The notes under the pieces: model-generated
Seen by the model: the letters and a program-made list of their open reading frames with translations, nothing else
Told to the model about the DNA's origin: nothing
The model's database searches: none
In this document: positions 42,438 to 49,865 of the stretch, piece by piece
How positions within the stretch are numbered: position 1 is the first letter of the stretch
Layout of the letters: every line of letters starts with the position of its first letter
Made by a program: the position numbers and the translations under genes
Source: Halobaculum sp. MBLA0147
GTDB taxonomy: Archaea > Halobacteriota > Halobacteria > Halobacteriales > Haloferacaceae
Assembly (NCBI RefSeq): GCF_041361345.1
Contig: NZ_JBGKAD010000002.1
Coordinates: 1-64,000, forward strand
Length of the DNA stretch: 64,000 bases
Direction of reading: 5' to 3'

Positions 42438-42893
42438 TCACCGTGGTGTCGGCGTCGTGGTCGCGGTCTCCCCGGACGGGCGTCCGTTCCCGTGGTCGTG
42501 GCGACACTGCTCGGTGTACGGCCCGAGACCGGAGGCGACCGAGTCGGGCTGGGTCCCGTCGGCGCGGTCCACCGGCAGGTACCACCCGACGCCGACGGCG
42601 TGGACGCTCGGTGCGGCCGAGTAGCAGTCGCGGTCGCTCCCATTCGCGTCCGAGGTGGGGCCGTTCCCCGGGACGGGAACGCCGTTCGTCTCGTCGACGG
42701 ACCGGTCCGAGTAGTGTTCCGCGTACGACACCTCCGGGTCCGACTCGCCCGCGACGAGCCGGGTCCCGCGGACCGTCTCCGCGTCGGCGAAGTACGCGCT
42801 GGTCTCGACACCTGCACCGGCCGGCGTGGTGCCGACGGTACCGGTGGCGGCCAGTGCTCGCCGTCTCGACAGCTCGTACCGTTGGTCCGTCAT
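42438..42893 (-). CDS. TasA-like secreted protein 5, shortened paralogue
   Basis: A 151-residue paralogue that keeps only the ends of the family. The signal (YELSRRRALAATGTVGTTPA, then ETSAYFADAETVRGTRLVAG) is fused to the C-terminal signature VGWYLPVDRADGTQPDSVAS, then GPYTEQCRHDHGNG. The whole middle (VKPGDFG and SENGVTEPEADDPDE motifs) is absent, and several invariant residues are changed (AYFAD for AYFSD, EVSYAEHYSDRS). It is open and probably expressed, but may be decaying. It could serve as a minor or capping subunit. Confidence 0.7.
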   Translation of the reverse strand: MTDQRYELSRRRALAATGTVGTTPAGAGVETSAYFADAETVRGTRLVAGESDPEVSYAEHYSDRSVDETNGVPVPGNGPTSDANGSDRDCYSAAPSVHAVGVGWYLPVDRADGTQPDSVASGLGPYTEQCRHDHGNGRPSGETATTTPTPR

Positions 42894-43408
42894 CGTCTGG
42901 GTATCCCCGCCCGGTCCGTCCCGGTGCAGGGTGTCCGTCCCTTCCGCCGACGGGGTATTTGCTACCCGCCGGATTACCGCAGATAACGAGTCCGTCGCCC
43001 GCGAGAACGGCCGATTAGGTCGTTCGCTCGACACCGACGCCGACCTTGGCCACTCCCGAACCGTGTGTTACCACCGGGCAAACCCGCTCTTCGGTGGTGT
43101 CACACGCTCGTGGCGGTGGGGCGATCGCCGCCGGCGCGGTGGCGTCTCTCGTCGGTGCAGGTCGATCGGTCGGCCGGGGGGATCGTCGGTCGGTGTAGGT
43201 CGACCGGTCGGCCGGGGGATCGTCGGTCGGTGCAGGTCGACCGGTCGGTCAGGGGATCGTCGGCCGGCCGGGGCCGTCGATCGGGCGAGAGATCGTCGGG
43301 CACGAGAGACAGTCGTCACCCTCGTCGCTCGTCGTGCGGGTTCGGGAGACGGTGAGCGCGTGAGTCGGAGAACGTAACTGCGTCGAGAGGCTCGACCACT
43401 GACGCTCG
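42894..43408. other. Intergenic stretch with a repeat array
   Basis: 515 bases without a gene between the stalk-protein and TasA-5 genes. The TasA-5 side holds an AT-rich GTATTTGCTACC (42955-42966), likely its promoter. The remainder holds the 37-bp repeat array at 43154-43299. Confidence 0.5.
43154..43299. repeat. Tandem 37/38-bp repeats
   Basis: Three good units at 43154-43191 (38 bp), 43192-43228 and 43229-43265, each starting GGTG(C/T)AGGTCGA(T/C)CGGTCGG and ending GGGGATCGTCGG(T/C)C, followed by a decayed fourth at 43266-43299. The GGTCGACC and GATC parts are palindromic. Non-coding, just upstream of TasA-like gene 5. Confidence 0.88.
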
Positions 43409-44362
43409 TCACTCGTCGACGGCGCGGGCGGCGAGGTCGGACTCCCTCGCGAGCGGTGGTCCGACCCCCGAACCGGTGGACTCACTGGACGGCGTCTTCG
43501 TGGGTCCGTCGGACGGATCGGGTGTGGCCGTCGCCGTCTTGGTGGGTTCGGGTGTCTCGGCAGGTGTTCCCCCCGGCGTCGCCGTCTCGGTCGGGGCCGG
43601 AGTCTCGGTCGAGGTCTCGTCTGGCGTCGTCTCGGTGGAGGCTGGTGTGTCGGTCGGCGTCGCCGTCTCGCTCGGCTCCGGTGTGTCGGTCGGGGTCTCG
43701 GACCGCTCTGGTGTGTCCGTGTCCGTCGGTGTCGCCGGCGGCGTGTCGGTCGGCGTGGGGCTCCCGGCCGGTGCCGGAGTCCGAGTCGCTGTCTCGGTCG
43801 GCGTCGGGCCCGCCGTCTCGGTCGGTGTCGGACTCTCGGTGGGAACCGGCGTCTGGTCCGGCTCTGGAGTCCGAGTCGACGCCGGTTCCGGTGTCTCGGT
43901 CGGTGTCGCCTCCGGTGTGTCGGGTGTGGCGGTCGCCGTCCCGGGTGTCGCCGTCGGCGTGTCGGTCCCGTTCGCCGTCGGCGACGTAGCCGTCTCGACT
44001 GGTTCCGGTGTCGCGGTCTCCGTCACCGTGGCTGCGGGTGTCTCGGTCGGTGCCACCGTCGCGGTCGCACCCCGTGACGACGGCCCCACACCCTGCTCGT
44101 CACCGCGGCCGGGGTTCGACGGTGGACCCCGGCGACCGGTCTCCGTCGTGGTCTTCGTGGGAGTCGCCGTCGGCGCGTTCCCCGCGGTCGGTGTCGGTGT
44201 GTTCCCCGCCGTCGGTGTCGCCGTCGCCGCGGCGAACTCGACGCGAGTCACCTCTCCGTCGGTGAACGCGCCGACCGTGACGAACCCGCCCGTCGCCGAC
44301 GTGCCGAGGACGAGCACCGACAGCACCACCGCCACGAGCGGCCGGTCGTGCGTCTCACGCAT
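43409..44362 (-). CDS. Exported Thr/Pro-rich stalk protein
   Basis: A 317-residue protein. A hydrophobic N-terminal segment (PLVAVVLSVLVLGTSATGGF) is followed by VTVGAFTDGEVTRVEFAAAT, recalling the short strand after a TasA-type signal. About 220 residues of TPT, TPE and TET repeats follow (ETPTDTPEPSETATPTDTPA and similar), ending GPPLARESDLAARAVDE. Such regions are usually O-glycosylated and extended in haloarchaeal surface proteins. Its ATG overlaps the end of the signal peptidase gene by 8 bases, so it is co-translated with it. It could be the cell-wall-spanning anchor of the fibre system. The repetitive DNA makes length variation likely. Confidence 0.78.
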   Translation of the reverse strand: MRETHDRPLVAVVLSVLVLGTSATGGFVTVGAFTDGEVTRVEFAAATATPTAGNTPTPTAGNAPTATPTKTTTETGRRGPPSNPGRGDEQGVGPSSRGATATVAPTETPAATVTETATPEPVETATSPTANGTDTPTATPGTATATPDTPEATPTETPEPASTRTPEPDQTPVPTESPTPTETAGPTPTETATRTPAPAGSPTPTDTPPATPTDTDTPERSETPTDTPEPSETATPTDTPASTETTPDETSTETPAPTETATPGGTPAETPEPTKTATATPDPSDGPTKTPSSESTGSGVGPPLARESDLAARAVDE

Positions 44363-45755
44363 CGTCGTCCTCCCGTCGTCGGTCTGGCTCCGGACGTTCG
44401 GTGCGTTCCTCGTCCGCGAGGGGACCGTTCGGTCGGGCCCGTTCGACCGAGTCCGCTCGGCCGTTCTCTCGCCGGGCACCGGCCGTCGAGTCCGCGAGAT
44501 CGGCGTCCGTCGGCTCGTCGGTACTCGTCGGCGGCGACACGTCGGTCGCTCCCTGCTCGGTTGACCCGGTAGGCTCCGGCGGTCTGGTCGGCGCCTCGTA
44601 GAGGTAGAGCTGTGTGTCGACGACGACACCGTAACGGTCGGCCGAGAAGTCCGCCAACACCGGGTGCCCGACGCGGTCCGCCACGCCGACGAGGGTACTC
44701 AGCCGGTCGACCTGCGTCGTCGTCGCGACGTTCGGTGTCACCGTCGCGAGGTTCGTCGGGAGGAACAGTCGCTCGTCCGTCGACACCTCCTCTGCCGGCC
44801 CCAACGTGAGGTACACCACCCCGACGAACAGCGACCCGAGCACCCCCGCTGCGGCGGCGGCGACCGACCACGCCGTGATCCCGGTCTGTGACAGGACCCA
44901 CAGCGCGTACCCGGTGAACACGAGCGTCACCACTCCGCCGAGTCGCAGGTCCGACCGCGTGAGGACGATCCCCTCGGGCTCCGACTCGTCGTCCTCGACG
45001 AACGCCTCGACGACATCGTCGGCGTCCACGTCGAACGTCGGTCCGGCGGCCGCCCCGGACGCGGCGTCGTCGAGTCCGGCGCTGCCGTTCTCGCCGACCT
45101 CGACGCGTCCGCCGAGTCCACCACCGGCGTCGGGGTCACGCCCCCCGAGCCCGCCGCCCGCGACTGGATCACCGTCCGCCGGTAGCCCGCCACTCCGAGC
45201 ACCGTCTCCGCGTGAGTTGTCGCCGCGTGGACCCGCGCCCGCGGCGCCGCCGCTCTCGTCGTCGCGGCCCCGAACGAGGTCGTACAACTCGGTGACGACG
45301 AGCAGTCCGAACGGCACCGCGACGAGCAGCCCGAACCCGAGTGGCGTGTCCGCGAACTGGATCACGTAGCCGATCAGCGGGATCGTGATCGCCACGCGAC
45401 CCACGACGCTCTCGGCCGGCACCGGTTGGGGGTCGCGTTCCTCGTTGGCGTCCCCCTTCGTGACGAACGCCCGCCCGTCGTCCGAGTCGACCACCTCGAT
45501 CACGCGGTGTGTCGTCGGGACGCGCTCTCCCTGCCGTCGGAAGGTGATCACGTCGCCGGTCTCGACGGCTCCGGGCTCGACACCGTCGACGACGATCACG
45601 TCGCCCGTCGAGATGGCCGGCTCCATGCTCCCCGAGAGGACGACGTACCCCGCGTCCGCGCCGACCGCAGCCGGCCAGGCGTAGATCACGAACGGCACCA
45701 CCAGCGCCACCAGCAGGAGTGCCCCGACGACGTGGGCGGCCCCACGCGGCGTCAC
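44355..45755 (-). CDS. SipW-type signal peptidase I with extra C-terminal membrane domain
   Basis: A 466-residue membrane protein. The N-terminal helix ALLLVALVVPFVIYAWPAAV precedes the catalytic serine in SGSMEP (Ser43). The general base is His83 in THRVIEV, the ER/SipW type with Ser/His rather than Ser/Lys; GDANEERD (101-108) supplies the Asp. A second helix lies at ~140-157. Unusually, a ~110-residue Gly/Asp linker, a second domain with two helices (LGGVVTLVFTGYALWVLSQT and AAAAGVLGSLFVGVVYLTLG) and a globular part (LATVTPNVATTTQVDRLSTL) follow. It presumably processes the TasA-like precursors of this cluster. GTG 45755 is chosen over the longer start, whose extra residues are Arg/Gly-rich. 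Confidence 0.87.
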   Translation of the reverse strand: MTPRGAAHVVGALLLVALVVPFVIYAWPAAVGADAGYVVLSGSMEPAISTGDVIVVDGVEPGAVETGDVITFRRQGERVPTTHRVIEVVDSDDGRAFVTKGDANEERDPQPVPAESVVGRVAITIPLIGYVIQFADTPLGFGLLVAVPFGLLVVTELYDLVRGRDDESGGAAGAGPRGDNSRGDGARSGGLPADGDPVAGGGLGGRDPDAGGGLGGRVEVGENGSAGLDDAASGAAAGPTFDVDADDVVEAFVEDDESEPEGIVLTRSDLRLGGVVTLVFTGYALWVLSQTGITAWSVAAAAAGVLGSLFVGVVYLTLGPAEEVSTDERLFLPTNLATVTPNVATTTQVDRLSTLVGVADRVGHPVLADFSADRYGVVVDTQLYLYEAPTRPPEPTGSTEQGATDVSPPTSTDEPTDADLADSTAGARRENGRADSVERARPNGPLADEERTERPEPDRRREDDDA

Positions 45756-45903
45756 GGCTCCACCTCCCCGACAGCCGGCGGTCGCCGACGATCCGGTACG
45801 CCACGGGTCGTCGACGCCCGGCGCCACCGACTCGCGGTGGCCGACAGACCGCCCTCGCCCGTCACTCGCTGCCCCGGTCCGCCGTGGTGACTACGAAGCT
45901 CCG

Positions 45904-46905
45904 TTACCATGGGTTCCTCGGTGTGGTGTGTCTGCACTGTCTCGCGGAGAACTCGACCACGAGTTCCGCCGTCTCGCCGGTCACCGCGTCCGGTGCGTCC
46001 GTCGGTAACTCCCAGGTGAGTTCCAGACAGCCCGGCGGACACTCCAGACAGACGGCCGAGCCACAGAACTCGAAGACGGCGTTGCTCAACTCGAACCGGG
46101 TGTCGTTGTTCGGGTTCTCCGGCGGCTGGAGATCGGTCAGTCGCCGCCGACAGCCGGACGGATCGTACCTCACGGTCCGATCGACACCGGGGCCGCCGCC
46201 ACCCGTCACCGACACTGCGTCGAGTGTGCCGCCGTCGAGTACGACCGCGTCGACGGAGACGATCTCGTCGCCCTCCTTCGTCTGGACGTTCCGCAGCTCC
46301 ACGACGACCTCGCCGTCCGGCGTGTCGAAGGCGAACTGCGGCGGGTCCCGCGAGCGCACCTCGCCGTCGCTCCCGTCTTCGCTCTCGACGATGAACTGGC
46401 CGCTCTCGTACTCCACCGTCGCCGTCGCGGTCGTGTCGCGTCCGAGCAGGAGTCCGTCGGACAGCGCGTCGCTCAGTCCCGCGAGTGTCCCCTCGTACAG
46501 CACGCTCTCGGACGACCCGTCGCAGGGGACTCGCGAGACGAGTTCGACCCGCGTCGCCGTCGCGAGTGGGGAGTCGACGGCCCCGTGCGTGCGGAGCCAC
46601 ACGCGACCGGGGTTGTCACACGACCGGACGGCGATCGTCGCGCCGCCGGTGTCGCCACGACGTACGTCGTCGAACGGGACGGTGACCACCGTCTCGTCGG
46701 AGAACGTCGTCGGCGGTGCCGGCGGGCCGCCGTCCGCTCCGGTCGCCGCGACTTCCAGGTCGAGCGCCCCACTCTGGAGTGCGTTCCCCTCGACGACCGC
46801 CTCGTCGGAGAGTGCCGCGTACGTCCCCGCGCCCCCGACGAACCCCAGCGTACCGGCGACGGAGAGTGACCGCAACAGTCGTCGCCGGGAGTGATCGGAA
46901 CTCAT
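45904..46905 (-). CDS. Exported TasA-superfamily protein (distant), Cys-rich
   Basis: A 333-residue protein. The signal SRRRLLRSLSVAGTLGFVGG, then GTYAALSDEAVVEGNALQSG, is analogous to AYFSDTE. The core motif is VRRGDTGGATIAVRSCDNPG, then RVWLRTHGAV, homologous to KPGDFG..LCDNPGYVWL of the neighbours. It ends in a Cys cluster (FEFCGSAVCLECPPGCLELT) and VVEFSARQCRHTTP, matching the EQCRH signature. It is probably a minor fibre or surface subunit. A TAGCAAA-type element ~30 bases upstream (46931-46945) fits a leaderless promoter. Confidence 0.8.
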   Translation of the reverse strand: MSSDHSRRRLLRSLSVAGTLGFVGGAGTYAALSDEAVVEGNALQSGALDLEVAATGADGGPPAPPTTFSDETVVTVPFDDVRRGDTGGATIAVRSCDNPGRVWLRTHGAVDSPLATATRVELVSRVPCDGSSESVLYEGTLAGLSDALSDGLLLGRDTTATATVEYESGQFIVESEDGSDGEVRSRDPPQFAFDTPDGEVVVELRNVQTKEGDEIVSVDAVVLDGGTLDAVSVTGGGGPGVDRTVRYDPSGCRRRLTDLQPPENPNNDTRFELSNAVFEFCGSAVCLECPPGCLELTWELPTDAPDAVTGETAELVVEFSARQCRHTTPRNPW

Positions 46906-47045
46906 CGCACGTCTCTCCGGTCCCACGGTGGGGGGTTTGCTATGCGGCAGTTATCCCCGAGTTTCTCGTGTGCTAACGGGCGCTCGGCCCCGTCCCTATC
47001 GCCTCCCGGTCCGGAGTCACCCGCCGACGCGCGGTGCCGCACGCG

Positions 47046-47885
47046 TCAGCCAGCCCCGTCGCCGAACGGGTTCTCGCTCCCACACGGGACACCGGCGAAC
47101 ACCAGGTCGAACGTGACTCGGTCGGTCTGGACGCTGTCGCCGACGGTCTCGGGCAGTTCCCACGCGATCCCGACACAGCGCCGGTCCCCGGGCGCCAGAC
47201 AGTCGACGAGTCGTCGTCCGTCCGCGAGCGCGGCCGCACTCCCCGCGAGTGTGTCGTCGACGAACGGGGACTCGTCGACACCCAGCGTCCCGTCACAGCT
47301 ACCGAGGAGGCCGTCGTCGAGCCAGAACGTCGTCTGCACCGCCTCGCCGAGCTCGCCGCCCGGACCCTCGCCGGGGGCGTTCGCCTCCGGTTCGATCACG
47401 CCGTTCTCCGACTGTGCGATGTCGGCGCGGAGCCATACCGCCACGCCCTCGGTGGTCTCTCCCGCCGTACCGCCACTCTCGGCGCCACTCCCCCCGGCGT
47501 CGTCACCCGTGGCATTCTGCAGTCCGACGAGCAGTCGGCCGGTGTCCCCGGGGACGACGTCGTGAAACGCGATCACCGGGCCGTTCGCCTCCGCCACGTA
47601 CTGTGGGTCGGCGGCGGGGTCGAGCGTCCGGCTCGCGTTCGGAGCGGCGCCGTTCCTACCCGCAGTACCGTTCTGTCGTTCCTGGACGGTGCCCCGGTAG
47701 GACTCGTACCAGGCGACGCGGAGTCGACCGTCGTCGGTGTCGCCGTCCGGGGTGGCCGCGTAACTGTACCGTGTGAACGGCGGTGTGCGGTCGCGTCCGA
47801 GTGCGCCGGCACCCGCCGTCACGACGCCCGCGGCGCCCAACGCCGCGAGCACGCCTCGTCGTGTCGTCGTTCTGTCGGGGTCCAT
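47046..47885 (-). CDS. Exported TasA-superfamily protein (distant)
   Basis: A 279-residue protein with a signal TTRRGVLAALGAAGVVTAGA. It retains FHDVVPGDTGRLLVGLQNAT, SENGVIEPEANAPGEGPGGE and CVGIAWELPETVGDSVQTDR, then VTFDLVFAGVPCG, all corresponding to signatures of the five TasA-like proteins. Two Cys pairs (SCDG; DCLAPGDRRC) could form disulfides. It is the first gene of the minus-strand cluster, divergent from the DUF7344 regulator across a 165-base region that holds three GTTACCG repeats. Confidence 0.8.
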   Translation of the reverse strand: MDPDRTTTRRGVLAALGAAGVVTAGAGALGRDRTPPFTRYSYAATPDGDTDDGRLRVAWYESYRGTVQERQNGTAGRNGAAPNASRTLDPAADPQYVAEANGPVIAFHDVVPGDTGRLLVGLQNATGDDAGGSGAESGGTAGETTEGVAVWLRADIAQSENGVIEPEANAPGEGPGGELGEAVQTTFWLDDGLLGSCDGTLGVDESPFVDDTLAGSAAALADGRRLVDCLAPGDRRCVGIAWELPETVGDSVQTDRVTFDLVFAGVPCGSENPFGDGAG

Positions 47886-47935
47886 CTGTCTCCTCCCACC
47901 ACGGGTTCGCGTCTGTGTTCTCCCACTCGTCACTT

Positions 47936-47966
47936 GGTTACCGGTCGCGTTACCGTCGGTTACCGT
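47936..47966. promoter_or_regulatory. Three direct GTTACCG repeats, candidate operator
   Basis: GTTACCG occurs at 47937-47943, 47949-47955 and 47959-47965, spaced by 12 and 10 bases, close to one helical turn. The group is ~51-80 bases upstream of the exported-protein start on the minus strand and ~85-115 upstream of the DUF7344 regulator on the plus strand. That is a natural place for an operator controlling the whole surface cluster. Confidence 0.5.
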
Positions 47967-48050
47967 CCGGCGAACCGGACGCGACGCGGGGTAAGCCGGA
48001 GGGTAGTTATCGGGGCGACGCCCCGGGTGTTCGACGGAGGCGTCGACAGG

Positions 48051-48611
48051 ATGGGAACGGGACAGGGGCTCTTCGGCCGCGGCACGGGCGACGAGACGCT
48101 CGCGGCGGCGGAGGCGTACGACGTGTTGCAGAACGACCGGCGGCGGCGCGTGTTGGAACGACTCGGCGAGGAGGTCGGCGGCGCCAGACTGGACGACCTA
48201 GCGGACGGTCTCGCCACGACGGAAGCCGACGAGTCGCCGCCACCGGACGGCCTCCGCGAGAGCGTCTACAACTCGCTCCACCAGACGCACCTCCCGAAGC
48301 TGGAGGGACTGGGGCTGGTGACCTACGACAGAGAGAGGAAGACGGTCTCGTTGCGGCCCCAGGCGCGACACCTCGCGCGGTACCGGCGTCCGGAGGGGCC
48401 GTTCGGGCTGTCGTGGGGCGAGTGGTACCGCGGCGTCGCACTCGTCGGGTTCTGGGCGTCGCTCGTCGTCCACCTCGACTGGCCCCCGTTCTCCGGGCTC
48501 AACCCGCTGGTGGTCACCTCGCTGGCGCTGGGGGTGTTGACGCTCTCCTTGCTGTACCAAGTGTGGACACGGCGGCGGCTCTACCTCCACCTGCTCGTCT
48601 ACGGGGAGTGA
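48051..48611 (+). CDS. DUF7344 winged-helix regulator with membrane anchor
   Basis: A 186-residue protein. The winged helix has AEAYDVLQNDRRRRVLERLG, then RESVYNSLHQTHLPKLEGLG and LVTYDRERKTVSLRPQ. It is followed by two helices (GVALVGFWASLVVHLDW and NPLVVTSLALGVLTLSLLYQ) that tether it to the membrane. It is divergent from the TasA-like cluster and a likely regulator of it, by position. It resembles the regulators at 29032 and 29870. It converges with the next gene with no spacer: stop codons occupy adjacent bases. Confidence 0.85.
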   Translation: MGTGQGLFGRGTGDETLAAAEAYDVLQNDRRRRVLERLGEEVGGARLDDLADGLATTEADESPPPDGLRESVYNSLHQTHLPKLEGLGLVTYDRERKTVSLRPQARHLARYRRPEGPFGLSWGEWYRGVALVGFWASLVVHLDWPPFSGLNPLVVTSLALGVLTLSLLYQVWTRRRLYLHLLVYGE

Positions 48612-49718
48612 TCAGGCGGACTCCGTCTCGCGGACGCCCGCCGACCGCTCCCCCTCGGCGGCCGACGCCGACTCGGTGTGGGAGTTCGACGCCGACTCTC
48701 GTCTCGAGTCGGGTTCGACGTCCGCCGAGTCGGGGGCCACCTCCGAGTCCGGGTCGACGTCTTCCGGTACTGGCGCCTCGAACAGCCGGACGCCACAGCC
48801 GTCACACGAGCCGGCGATCACGGGGACCGCGCGACAACACGACTCCACGGTGTCGCGCCCCAGCGAGACGGCGCTCTCACAGTCCGGACAGGCGTCGAGC
48901 CACAGGCGGAGGCCGGCGAGCACCTCCGTGCGGGCGTCGAAGTCCAACCGATCCCAGTGGTCGGACCGCTCCGCGAGCAGTGGGGCGGCGGCGAAGTCGA
49001 CGCGCGCCGCGGCGGCCGACTCCCAGTCGGCGACGAGTCTGCCGTCGACGCTGGCGAGGAACGCGTCCGAGCGCCGCTCGAAGGTCACGTCGTCGGGTGA
49101 CACGTCCGAGAACGACCCGAGCGACAGCAGTGCCTCCGGGTCGGCCGCGGCGTCCCGCGTGGCGATCCGGTCGCGCCAGACGGTCCGGAACGACTCCGCG
49201 AGACGGTAGTCGGCACCCGCCGGGACGAGGACCGCCGCGTCGACGAGCAGTCGCTCGACGGTCGGTGTCTCCGGCTCCGACGTGGGTGACGCGCCCGCCG
49301 AACCCACGTCTCTCCCGTCGCTCGCGTCGCTCTCGCCTCCTACGGCTGCCGTCACTCCTGTACTGCCCTCGCCCGTGAGTCGTGAGTTCTCGGCGGGCTC
49401 GATCCGCTCGGGGAGTTTGTCGAACCGGGCGAGCACGGCGTCCGGGAGGTACCGCTTCGTCAGCGTCGGCGTGTACGGGACGAGGTACCCCCTGAGGGCG
49501 ATCGCCCCCACACCCACCAGCGCGACCGGGAGGGCCGCGACCGGCGAGACGAGCAGTGCCACCGCACCGCTCGCGAGTGCCAGTAGCACCGTGTTGACCA
49601 CCGTACAGGGCGTACACCTGTTCTCGCCGGTGTAGGCCGGTTGCCGTACGGTCTCGGCGACGCCCGCGGCCGCCGCTCGAACGCGATCCGACAGTCCACT
49701 GGGTCCTGCGCGTGACAT
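48612..49718 (-). CDS. Haloarchaeal membrane protein with zinc-ribbon-like Cys pairs
   Basis: A 368-residue protein. Two adjacent helices (VNTVLLALASGAVALLVSPV and ALPVALVGVGAIALRGYLVP) follow an N-terminal ENRCTPCT motif. The cytoplasmic part ends in two CxxC pairs, ACPDC and SCDGC, with ESCCRAV between, suggesting one or two zinc sites. An acidic Ser/Glu-rich tail follows. Function is unknown; related proteins are widespread in haloarchaea. Confidence 0.7.
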   Translation of the reverse strand: MSRAGPSGLSDRVRAAAAGVAETVRQPAYTGENRCTPCTVVNTVLLALASGAVALLVSPVAALPVALVGVGAIALRGYLVPYTPTLTKRYLPDAVLARFDKLPERIEPAENSRLTGEGSTGVTAAVGGESDASDGRDVGSAGASPTSEPETPTVERLLVDAAVLVPAGADYRLAESFRTVWRDRIATRDAAADPEALLSLGSFSDVSPDDVTFERRSDAFLASVDGRLVADWESAAAARVDFAAAPLLAERSDHWDRLDFDARTEVLAGLRLWLDACPDCESAVSLGRDTVESCCRAVPVIAGSCDGCGVRLFEAPVPEDVDPDSEVAPDSADVEPDSRRESASNSHTESASAAEGERSAGVRETESA

Positions 49719-49865
49719 CGCCGTCGTCTGGGAGCGCCACCGGCTTCGTTAGCCTCCGCCTTTTCGATCGTCGCGCGACTGTTCCGACGGAGTGGCCCGG
49801 CAGAGAGGACACCCGTCGGCGACCGCAAGTCCGAACCACCCCCACCGTCTACGCTCCACATCACC

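Noticed and set aside
43154-43299. CRISPR array
   Set aside because: The 37-bp units are contiguous with no spacers; a simple tandem repeat.
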